Shown here piece by piece: positions 17,700 to 26,354 of a DNA stretch of 64,000 nucleotides; position 1 is the first letter of the stretch; each line of letters starts with the position of its first letter. Source of the stretch: Mesorhizobium sp. STM 4661 (GTDB lineage: Bacteria; Pseudomonadota; Alphaproteobacteria; Rhizobiales; Rhizobiaceae); contig NZ_CAAF010000082.1 of assembly GCF_000359125.1 (NCBI RefSeq), positions 431,361 through 495,360 of the forward strand. The letters are read 5' to 3'. Both the position numbers and the translations under genes were made by a program. The notes below the pieces were generated by a model. That model was given only the letters and a program-made list of their open reading frames with translations, did no database searches and was not told the origin of the DNA.

Positions 17700-17703
<4 letters not shown>
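17410..17703 (-). CDS. DUF2849 family protein of the sulfite reduction operon
   Basis: A 97-residue protein of unknown function. It begins with GTG at 17703, overlapping the cysG stop as GTGA, which implies translational coupling. Recognisable pieces are LTANRLTDGIAVWYADGGW near the N-terminus and VIDVS/NGVVEPVRLREKIRA later. Genes of this family are typically found between cysG and cysI in alphaproteobacteria, so it likely assists siroheme delivery or sulfite reduction; this is inference from context. Confidence 0.82.
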
Positions 17704-19151
<1,448 letters not shown>

Positions 19152-19383
19152 TGCGGGCGGAATCCTGAACACGCGGCCAGTTCTACGCGCGAGCGCGAAA
19201 AAGCAGAAGGAACGCTCTCGCGCATCGCTTTGTGCGAGGCAATCGCTTTTCCGCAAGCGTAACAGCCAGGAGAAAAATATTCCACATCGCCGTTCGGGGC
19301 GGATTGACGCCGCTGTTGCGGGCCTTGATCCGCGGCTCTTGTAGCGACAAGCGGAGTGCGCCACAAAACAGATTTTTCTAAAT

Positions 19384-19400
19384 TCTACCAATCTAGTAGA
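19384..19400. promoter_or_regulatory. Palindrome upstream of the cys operon
   Basis: TCTAC and GTAGA flank a 7-base spacer in an AT-rich stretch about 230 bases before the cysG start. It could be an operator for a sulfur or nitrogen regulator. Only the palindrome is seen; the regulator is unknown and the distance is long. Confidence 0.35.
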
Positions 19401-19522
19401 TTAAAGTCGCCACCGGAACATTACCGCCTCGGCGCGCGTTTGCCCTGCGAACCCGAGCCGACTGCGGCAATGGCTCCAGCAACGAGCCGAAGGCGGGTTG
19501 AAACCAGGAAAAGGAGCGTTCC

Positions 19523-19972
19523 GTGAACAACCTCAAGCTGAAGCGTGGTCTGTGGATCGTGGTGGCCGATGGCGAGAAGGCGCTGTTCCTCGAGAACCGT
19601 GGTGACGCCCGGTATCCCGATCTTCAAGTCGTGCAGGAGATGGAACAGGAAAATCCAGCGACGCGGGAACAGGGCACGGATCGCCCCGGCCGGTACAGCG
19701 ACGGCCCCTCCATCCACCGCAGCGCTGTCGAGGACACGGACTGGCACCGTCTCGGCAAGGAGCGTTTTGCCGACGAGATTGCCGAGCAGCTCTACAAGCT
19801 CGCTCATCGCGGCACGTTCAAGGAGATCGTGCTGGTCGCGCCGCCGCGGGTGCTGGGCGAAATGCGCAGGAAACTGCACCAGGAAGTTGCCGAGAAGATA
19901 ACAGCGGAAATACCGAAGACCCTGACCAATCATACCATCGTCGACATCGAGACCCTGCTGCAGGCAGCCTGA
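19523..19972 (+). CDS. Host attachment family protein
   Basis: A 149-residue cytoplasmic protein of the family annotated as required for attachment to host cells (AtsE-related). Typical elements are the N-terminal LWIVVADGEKALFLEN, a variable charged middle with GRYSDGPSIHRSAVEDTDWH, and the C-terminal FKEIVLVAPPRVLGEMRRKL. GGAG lies before the ATG. A surface attachment role comes from family annotation only; the fold resembles release-factor-like nucleic-acid-associated proteins. It is a single gene divergent from the cys operon. Confidence 0.82.
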   Translation: MNNLKLKRGLWIVVADGEKALFLENRGDARYPDLQVVQEMEQENPATREQGTDRPGRYSDGPSIHRSAVEDTDWHRLGKERFADEIAEQLYKLAHRGTFKEIVLVAPPRVLGEMRRKLHQEVAEKITAEIPKTLTNHTIVDIETLLQAA

Positions 19973-20203
19973 CCGGACATCCGCAGCGCGCAACTGCCTT
20001 TCCCGCATCGACCGCCAACAGCCCGGAGCACGCTGCCGTGGCGGCTGATGACGCCGTCAGCTCTCCGTCTTCCGCCGTCCCTGCCGTCGATTTCATGGCA
20101 TTGCGGGTTGCCTCATGGCCCGCCCTGCCCCCATATTGCAAAGGCGGCGGCTTCGGGCGGCGCATATCCGACATCGCGATTTCTGAAAGGCGCTCCATAG
20201 ATC

Positions 20204-21982
20204 ATGCCGCAAGACACGCCCCTTATCGCCACCATCGTCGCCGGTCTGGGGCTGGCTTTCGTCTTCGGCGCTCTCGCCAACCGCTTCCGCATCCCGCCGC
20301 TGGTCGGCTACCTCGTCGCCGGCGTTCTGGTCGGGCCGAACACGCCGGGCTTCGTCGCCGATGCCGGCCTCGCCAACGAACTGGCCGAGATCGGCGTCAT
20401 CCTCTTGATGTTCGGCGTCGGCCTGCATTTCTCGCTGAAGGACCTTTTGTCGGTTCGCGCCATCGCCGTGCCCGGCGCCATCGTGCAGATCGGCTTTGCG
20501 ACCGCGCTTGGCGCCGGCCTCGCCTGGCTGCTCGGCTGGTCGATCGGTGCCGGGCTGGTCTTCGGCCTGGCGCTGTCCGTCGCCTCGACCGTGGTGCTGT
20601 TGCGCGCCCTGCAGGAGCGGCGGCTGGTCGAGACCGAACGCGGCCGTATCGCCGTCGGCTGGCTGATCGTCGAGGATCTGGCCATGGTGCTGGCGCTGGT
20701 GCTTTTGCCGGCGCTGGCCGGCGTGCTTGGCGGTCAGCAGCAGGTCGAGACCCACTCGAGCCTGCTGTCGCTGCCGGCGAGTTACGGCATCTGGGGCGTC
20801 GTCGGCGTCACGCTGGCCAAGGTCGTCGCCTTCGTTGCGGTCATGCTGGTGGTCGGTCGCCGGGTCATTCCCTGGATCCTGCACTATGTCGCCCATACCG
20901 GGTCGCGCGAACTGTTCCGGCTGGCGGTGCTTGCGATTGCGCTTGGCGTCGCCTTCGGCGCCGCCAAGCTGTTCGGCGTGTCGCTGGCGCTGGGCGCTTT
21001 CTTCGCCGGCATGATCATGAGCGAATCCGAACTCAGCCACCGGGCGGCCGAGGAATCGCTGCCGCTGCGCGACGCCTTTTCCGTGCTGTTCTTCGTCTCG
21101 GTCGGCATGCTGTTCGACCCGTTCAGCCTGATCGACAACGGTTTGCCGATCCTGGCGACGCTGGCGATCATCGTCATTGGCAAATCGCTGGCGGCCTTCG
21201 TCATCGTCGTCGCCTTCCGCTATCCCTTGGCCACGGCGCTGATGATCTCGGCCAGCCTCGCCCAGATCGGCGAATTCTCCTTCATCCTGGCCGAGCTCGG
21301 CGTCGGCCTGAAGCTGTTACCCGAACAGGGCCGCGACCTCATTCTGGCCGGCGCCATCCTGTCGATCCTCCTCAACCCGCTGATGTTCCTCGCCCTCGAC
21401 TGGATGAAGCCGTGGCTGGAGGCGCGCGCTGCCAAAGCATCGCCACCGGTCGAGGCAAAGCCGATCGGTCCGGCGACGGAACCGGGTCAGGTGGCTTCGG
21501 TTGCGGTCCCAATGAAAGACGACGGTCCACCGCCCGGGACAGCACTCACCGGCCACGCCATCCTGATCGGCTATGGCCGGGTCGGCAGCCTCGTCGGCGC
21601 AGCGCTGAAGGAGGCCGCCCTGCCCTTCCTCGTCATCGAGGACGCCGACAAGACGCTGGCCAAGCTCAAGGCGGACGGCATTGAAACCGTCGCTGGCAAC
21701 GCGGCCAATGCCAATGTCTTCGCCGCCGCCAATCCGGAGGGCGCCAAGCGGCTGATCCTGGCCATCCCCAACGCCTTCGAGGCCGGACAGATCGTGCTGC
21801 GCGCGCGTGCCGCCAATCCTGGCATCAGCGTCATCGCGCGCGCCCATTCCGATGCCGAGGTCGAGCATCTCAAGGGGCTCGGCGCCGATACGGTCATCAT
21901 GGGCGAACGCGAGATTGCGCGCGGGATTGTGGAAGAGGTGCTTGGTCACAAGCCAGAGGCGGCTGAACCGTCCGCTGCCTGA
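20204..21982 (+). CDS. ybaL: YbaL-type cation:proton antiporter (CPA2) with TrkA-N domain
   Basis: A 592-residue monovalent cation/proton antiporter of the KefB/YbaL group. About twelve membrane segments fill residues 5-400, including RIPPLVGYLVAGVLVGPNTPG, the GVGLHFS turn and LGAFFAGMIMSESELSHR. A linker of about 50 polar residues leads to a Rossmann RCK/TrkA-N domain with ILIGYGRVGSLVGAAL and the nucleotide acid in LVIEDAD. It probably moves potassium in exchange for protons under nucleotide or redox control. No ancillary KefF/G gene is adjacent. The 230 bases before it hold no clear gene. Confidence 0.9.
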   Translation: MPQDTPLIATIVAGLGLAFVFGALANRFRIPPLVGYLVAGVLVGPNTPGFVADAGLANELAEIGVILLMFGVGLHFSLKDLLSVRAIAVPGAIVQIGFATALGAGLAWLLGWSIGAGLVFGLALSVASTVVLLRALQERRLVETERGRIAVGWLIVEDLAMVLALVLLPALAGVLGGQQQVETHSSLLSLPASYGIWGVVGVTLAKVVAFVAVMLVVGRRVIPWILHYVAHTGSRELFRLAVLAIALGVAFGAAKLFGVSLALGAFFAGMIMSESELSHRAAEESLPLRDAFSVLFFVSVGMLFDPFSLIDNGLPILATLAIIVIGKSLAAFVIVVAFRYPLATALMISASLAQIGEFSFILAELGVGLKLLPEQGRDLILAGAILSILLNPLMFLALDWMKPWLEARAAKASPPVEAKPIGPATEPGQVASVAVPMKDDGPPPGTALTGHAILIGYGRVGSLVGAALKEAALPFLVIEDADKTLAKLKADGIETVAGNAANANVFAAANPEGAKRLILAIPNAFEAGQIVLRARAANPGISVIARAHSDAEVEHLKGLGADTVIMGEREIARGIVEEVLGHKPEAAEPSAA

Positions 21983-22078
21983 GCCGCTCCTGCATGATCA
22001 TGCGTACTGGTAGCCAACAGCCGATGGTTGGCGAAGATTACACAGTCGATCTGAACCGTCCGTCCGCAGGCGAGTTGA

Positions 22079-22888
22079 TCACGCCACGAATGCAGAGCCA
22101 CCATTTTGAGTGATACTGCCGAGGTATTTTGCCGGGGGCTTCCCAAGCGCCTTCTTGAACATGGTGATGAAGGCCGTGACGGAACCATAGCCGAGATCGC
22201 CCGAAACTTGCTGCACGCTCGCACCGGAGGTTAGCTCTCGTATTGCGACGATCAAGTGCAATTGCTGGCGCCAGCGCCCGAAGCTCAGCCCTGTCTCCTT
22301 TACCACCAGGCGGGCGAGGCTGCTCTCGCTGAGCGCAACGCGATTGGCCCATTCCGCCAGGGTGCTGCGGTCGGCGGGGTCTTGCGCCAACGCTTCGGCG
22401 ATCCTCCTCAAGCGTGGCTCGGATGAAATCGGCAGATGCAGCTGCTGGACAGGCATACGAGGCAGTTCGGTGAGCAGCGTCCTGATCAAAAGCCCGTCCC
22501 TCGCCTCATCATCCTCCACGCCATCGGACAGCTCGATGATCAGTTCGCGCAACAGTGGCGAGATCGAAAGGGTGCAGCACCGGTCCGGCAGATCGGCGGC
22601 TCCCGGCTCAATGTAGACGAAGAAAATCCGAGCATTGGCGGTCGCAACATTGCTGTGCTCCATGTCGCCGGGAATCCAGACCCCGCAATGAGGCGGTACC
22701 ATCCACAGGCCGCTTGGGACGTGGCACGTGACGCCGCCTCCGAGCGCGAAGACGAGTTGGCCTTTGCGGTGCCGATGGGCGGGCACCTCCGCTCTGGTCT
22801 CGGGGACGTCAACGCGCACGGCAATCGCCGGCGCGGAAGGGTCATCCACATCGAGATTGAGCCAAGGGTAACGGAGGGGCTGTCTCAT
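22079..22888 (-). CDS. AraC-family transcriptional regulator with cupin sensor domain
   Basis: A 269-residue regulator. The N-terminal half is a cupin-like domain (HRHRKGQLVFALGGGV, PPHCGVWIPGDMEHS). The C-terminal half holds two helix-turn-helix units (LAEWANRVALSESSLARLV, then VQQVSGDLGYGSVTAFITMFKKALG). It is divergent from a dehydrogenase gene and upstream of a CynX-type MFS gene, the usual arrangement for this AraC subgroup controlling an efflux gene. A 21-base site directly in front of its ATG recurs before the MFS gene (24076-24101), which suggests autoregulation and control of the exporter. Confidence 0.9.
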   Translation of the reverse strand: MRQPLRYPWLNLDVDDPSAPAIAVRVDVPETRAEVPAHRHRKGQLVFALGGGVTCHVPSGLWMVPPHCGVWIPGDMEHSNVATANARIFFVYIEPGAADLPDRCCTLSISPLLRELIIELSDGVEDDEARDGLLIRTLLTELPRMPVQQLHLPISSEPRLRRIAEALAQDPADRSTLAEWANRVALSESSLARLVVKETGLSFGRWRQQLHLIVAIRELTSGASVQQVSGDLGYGSVTAFITMFKKALGKPPAKYLGSITQNGGSAFVA

Positions 22889-22914
22889 GATTGACTGTTT
22901 TTAGCGATCGAATG
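22889..22914. promoter_or_regulatory. Candidate AraC-regulator binding site 1
   Basis: The sequence gattgactgtttttagcgat and one further c is shared at 17 of 21 positions with 24076-24096 (identical GATTGAC and TTTAGCGATC blocks, same spacing). It touches the start codon of the araC-type gene, so binding here would affect its own expression and possibly the divergent dehydrogenase gene. Confidence 0.6.
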
Positions 22915-23108
22915 CTTCAATATCTAGATTATTCGAAGGGGAAAATCGATAGGTTCCGCTTGTGAATGAGCAACTCTGGAGCGTGCGGAGCTGGCGAACT
23001 TTTCTTCGGCCAGCGGCCGCCGACGCTCCAAAGTCGAACCAGCAAGACCCGGGCACACAACTGCCCGAAGAGCCGTGCGTCCACCCGCACGGCAGTGAGG
23101 TATGAACC

Positions 23109-24029
23109 ATGCTCGCCCTCGTCATCTCTTCCGATAGCGCGACCGGACTGAGGATCGCGGAGCTCGCCGAGCCTCAAGCGGCCTCGAACGAGGCGCTTGT
23201 CTCGGTCCACGCAACCTCGTTGAACCGCGGCGAACTGCGCCTGCTCACCATACGTCCGAACGGCTGGATACCCGGCCAGGACATCGTTGGGGTTGTCGAA
23301 CGGGCAGCAGCCGATGGCTCCGGGCCAGCCGTGGGCACCCAGGTTGCGGCTCTGGTCGACCAGGCCGGTTGGGCCGAACGTGTCGCTGTTTCAACCGACC
23401 GTCTCGCCGTCCTGCCGGATGACGTCAGCTTCGTTTCCGCAGCCACGCTTCCGGTCGCGGGCACGACGGCGCTGAGGACTTTGCGCCATGGCGGCGACCT
23501 GGCCGGCCAGCGGGTCCTGATCACCGGCGCAAGCGGCGCGGTCGGTCGTTTCCAGATCCAGATCGCCCGCGAGCAGGGCGCGTCGGTGACGGCGATCGCC
23601 GCCGCCCGGCATGCCGACGACCTCCGCGGCCTTGGAGCCGGGAAAGTAGTCGAGTCGATCGAGCTGGCCGAGGGGCCGTTTTCACTGATCACCGAGTCGG
23701 TCGGCGGTGAAAGCCTCGCACACGCGATCGAACGGGTCGCGCCTGGCGGCACCGTTGTCATGTTCGGTTCGAGCAGCGGCGAACTCACGCCCATTGGATT
23801 CCGCCAGTTCGTTCCGGGTCACGAGGGGGCGAGGCTTCAGACTTTCGCGTACTACGCCTCTGGTCCGAGCATTGGTGTGGACATCGCCTCGCTGCTCGCT
23901 CTGGTAGCGGCTGGCCGGCTGGAAACCCGCGTGGCCATGACCGTGCGGTGGACAGACATCGCCCAAGCTCTGGACGCACTGCGACAGCGCAGCTTCAGCG
24001 GCAAGGCTGTTCTCACCATAACCGGATGA
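23109..24029 (+). CDS. Zinc-less medium-chain alcohol dehydrogenase / quinone oxidoreductase family protein
   Basis: A 306-residue MDR-superfamily NAD(P)H-dependent oxidoreductase. The N-terminal GroES-like domain has TSLNRGELRLL and GWIPGQDIVGVVE. The Rossmann domain starts at VLITGASGAVGRFQIQIA. The catalytic zinc cysteines of true alcohol dehydrogenases are absent, so a quinone- or enoyl-reducing role is more likely. GAGG precedes the ATG. It is divergent from the AraC regulator and followed by an MFS exporter after a 145-base gap with its own regulatory site. Confidence 0.85.
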   Translation: MLALVISSDSATGLRIAELAEPQAASNEALVSVHATSLNRGELRLLTIRPNGWIPGQDIVGVVERAAADGSGPAVGTQVAALVDQAGWAERVAVSTDRLAVLPDDVSFVSAATLPVAGTTALRTLRHGGDLAGQRVLITGASGAVGRFQIQIAREQGASVTAIAAARHADDLRGLGAGKVVESIELAEGPFSLITESVGGESLAHAIERVAPGGTVVMFGSSSGELTPIGFRQFVPGHEGARLQTFAYYASGPSIGVDIASLLALVAAGRLETRVAMTVRWTDIAQALDALRQRSFSGKAVLTITG

Positions 24030-24075
24030 GCCGGCCGTTTCGGTCGATGGCTCTGCGCCCCGGCACGGGCCAGAC

Positions 24076-24101
24076 GATTGACGATATTTAGCGATCATTT
24101 T
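24076..24101. promoter_or_regulatory. Candidate AraC-regulator binding site 2
   Basis: A second copy of the site seen at 22889: GATTGAC, six variable bases, then TTTAGCGATC-like sequence in the same order and spacing. It lies 74-99 bases upstream of the MFS start codon, a suitable place for activation of that gene. This indicates that the MFS gene has its own regulated promoter rather than only reading through from the dehydrogenase gene. Confidence 0.6.
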
Positions 24102-24174
24102 CCACAGTACGCAAATCAAAGCGCCCAGGACAGAAATAGACCGCGTCGCGCTAACAACAGGTCAGGAGCCTGCA

Positions 24175-25359
24175 ATGACGGCAAGAGAGGTTACTCGGAC
24201 ATCGAGCGGTCAAGGGCTTCTCGTATTTGGCATCCTGCTGATCGCCTCGACGCTCCGCACGCCCATCACCGGTGTGGCGCCGATGCTCGGCATGATCCGC
24301 GAAACCAGCGGCATCAGCGCAGCCGAAGCAGGGGTGCTGACGACCCTTCCCTTGCTGGCGTTCGCGGCGATCTCACCCTTCGCGGCCGGCCTGGCGCGCC
24401 GATACGGCATCGAGAAATCATTGTTAGGCGCGATGCTTGTTGTTGCGACCGGTATTGCCCTGCGCTCGATCGGCCCCATCTGGGCGCTATTTCTTGGCAC
24501 CGGCACGCTTGGGGCCGGGATTTCTGTCGCTAACGTCCTGCTCCCAAGCCTGCTGAAGCGGGATTTTCCCAACCGGGTCGCCGGCCTGACCGGCGCCTAT
24601 GCTATCGTGTCCGGACTTGCGCAGGCACTCGCATCGACAGCGGCGATCCCGCTTGCTCAACTACCCGGATCGAGTTGGCACCTCTCGCTTGCCTGCACGC
24701 TGATCTTTCCAGTCGCGGCCCTGATTGTCTGGGCTCCCCAGCTTCAGCTGCCCGCCGCCCCGGAGCGAGAGACATCGTCCATGCATGACCGCGGACGCAT
24801 CTGGCGCTCGGCCCTTGCGTGGCAGGTGACGGGCTTTCTTGGCCTCACCTCGCTGGTCTTCTACGTGATCGTCGGATGGTTGCCCTCGATCCTGGCAGAG
24901 TCAGGCTATTCGGCGGCGACCGCAGGCTCGCTGCATGGGCTGTCTCAACTGGCAATCGCAATCCCCGGCCTGCTCCTCGGTGCCGCCGTCAAACGTACGA
25001 AGGACCAGCGGGCGCTCGCCACGGGCGCGGCGCTGACCACCTGCCTTTCGCTGCTGGGCCTATGGCAGCTTCCGGCCCTTGCCGCGCTATGGGTAGCACT
25101 GTTCGGCTTCGGCGCGGGTGCCGCCTTCGTGCTTGGCCTTTCGTTCGTCAGCCTGAAGGCCTCGGATAGCCAGGAGGCGGCGGCGCTGTCGGGAATGGCG
25201 CAATGCCTGGGCTATTCGCTGGCGGCCGCGGGCCCGCCGCTAGCCGGTCTTGCCCATGACGCGACGGGGAATTGGAGCTTTGCGCTTGGCGCCTGCGCCA
25301 TCGCCACCTTGCTGATGGCCGTCCTGGGAAGCTTTGCGGGACGCGCGAGGACGATCTGA
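24175..25359 (+). CDS. MFS transporter, CynX/NimT family
   Basis: A 394-residue major facilitator protein with twelve predicted membrane segments and a central cytoplasmic loop around residues 190-212. The CynX/NimT signature STLRTPITGVAPMLG is in the first segment and ARRYGIEKSLLG in the loop between segments 2 and 3. Relatives transport cyanate or export 2-nitroimidazole. AGGAG lies seven bases before the ATG. The neighbouring AraC regulator and the shared upstream site suggest inducible efflux of a small toxic compound; the substrate is unknown. Confidence 0.88.
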   Translation: MTAREVTRTSSGQGLLVFGILLIASTLRTPITGVAPMLGMIRETSGISAAEAGVLTTLPLLAFAAISPFAAGLARRYGIEKSLLGAMLVVATGIALRSIGPIWALFLGTGTLGAGISVANVLLPSLLKRDFPNRVAGLTGAYAIVSGLAQALASTAAIPLAQLPGSSWHLSLACTLIFPVAALIVWAPQLQLPAAPERETSSMHDRGRIWRSALAWQVTGFLGLTSLVFYVIVGWLPSILAESGYSAATAGSLHGLSQLAIAIPGLLLGAAVKRTKDQRALATGAALTTCLSLLGLWQLPALAALWVALFGFGAGAAFVLGLSFVSLKASDSQEAAALSGMAQCLGYSLAAAGPPLAGLAHDATGNWSFALGACAIATLLMAVLGSFAGRARTI

Positions 25360-25360
25360 C

Positions 25361-25427
25361 CTGGAGCAATTCCAGGAAAAGTGTGAAACGGTTTTCCGTC
25401 CGGAATTGCGTCAAAACAAGGAACTCT
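25361..25427. repeat. Dispersed palindromic element between convergent genes
   Basis: An inverted repeat in which tggagcaattccaggaaaag faces cggttttccgtccggaattg. It begins at the MFS stop codon and lies before the 3' end of the convergent SDR gene, where it could terminate both. It resembles RIME-type rhizobial intergenic mosaic elements. Confidence 0.7.
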
Positions 25428-25432
25428 ACCGT

Positions 25433-26185
25433 CTAAACGTGCTGGCCGCCATTGATGTGGATTTCCGAACCCGTCACATAGGACGCCTGCTGCGAGCACA
25501 GGAAGAAGATGATGTCGGCGACTTCGGCCGTGGTGCCAAGCCGTCGCAGCGGGATCGTCTCGACGATCTTTTCCGTGCCCGGCGACAGGATCGCCGTATC
25601 GATCTCGCCGGGCGCGATCGCATTGACGCGGATGCCGTGCGGGCCGAAATCATGCGCCATTTCGCGGGTCAGCGAGCCGAGTGCGGCCTTCGACGTCGCA
25701 TAGGCGGTGCCGGCAAAGGGATGCACGCGGCTGCCGGCGATCGAGGTGACGTTGACGATCGAGCCCCTGGCCGCCGCCAATTCCTTGAACAGCCCGCGCG
25801 CCAGCATGATCGGCGCGAAGAAATTGACCTGGAACACATCACGCCAGACATGCATCGGCGTGTCGATCGAGTTCATCCGGCTGTTGCCGTCCTTGAGCTT
25901 GGGCGAGATGCCGGCATTGTTGACCAGCGCATGCAGCTGGCCGTCATGCGCTTCCAGCCGATGGCGGATTTCCGAGATCGCGATGCCGACATCCTCCTGG
26001 TCGGCGAGATCGACCTTGATGTGGTCTTCCGGCCCGGCCGGCCATGGGCAGTCCTCGGCGAATGCCTGGCGCGAGCAGGTGATGACGCGCCAGCCCTCGC
26101 GTGAAAAGCGCTTGACCGTGGCATGGCCGATGCCGCGGCTGGCGCCGGTCAGCACGATGGTCTTTCTGGTGTCGGTCTCGGCCAT
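25433..26185 (-). CDS. Short-chain dehydrogenase/reductase
   Basis: A 250-residue classical SDR. The cofactor motif is TGASRGIG (residues about 14-21), with NNAG at about 89-92. The catalytic Ser lies in NVTSIAGS and the Tyr-Lys pair in YATSKAAL. The C-terminal INGGQHV is typical. A basic residue after the second strand (SRQ) suggests NADP(H). The substrate is unknown, and no linked pathway gene is evident. A dispersed palindrome lies just upstream of its start. Confidence 0.9.
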   Translation of the reverse strand: MAETDTRKTIVLTGASRGIGHATVKRFSREGWRVITCSRQAFAEDCPWPAGPEDHIKVDLADQEDVGIAISEIRHRLEAHDGQLHALVNNAGISPKLKDGNSRMNSIDTPMHVWRDVFQVNFFAPIMLARGLFKELAAARGSIVNVTSIAGSRVHPFAGTAYATSKAALGSLTREMAHDFGPHGIRVNAIAPGEIDTAILSPGTEKIVETIPLRRLGTTAEVADIIFFLCSQQASYVTGSEIHINGGQHV

Positions 26186-26198
26186 GTCGCCATCTCTC

Positions 26199-26306
26199 TA
26201 GAGCGACGCGCGTCCGCTTGGACGCACAAAGTACGCTCTAGTACCTTGAATCAACGCATCGCGCGCTCTGAAAATCGATTCCGATTTTTCGGAGAGCACG
26301 ATGCGC
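26199..26306. repeat. Dispersed palindromic element, GAGCG family, copy B
   Basis: The first palindrome (tagagcgacgcgcgtccg against ggacgcacaaagtacgctcta) is followed by a second (gcatcgcgcgctctgaaaatc against gagagcacgatgcg). The element lies between the SDR start and the PBP1A stop. Copy D at 31122 carries the same two halves in the opposite order and orientation. Confidence 0.85.
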
Positions 26307-26354
26307 GGGAGATGTAGCGGAAGGCGGCAGCGGTGGCGAGGGGCGAGTTGACGC

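Noticed and set aside
19152..19391. Extended N-terminus of CysG
   Set aside because: The in-frame upstream stretch has an atypical residue pattern and covers the likely promoter and palindrome; the homologous start is at 19151.
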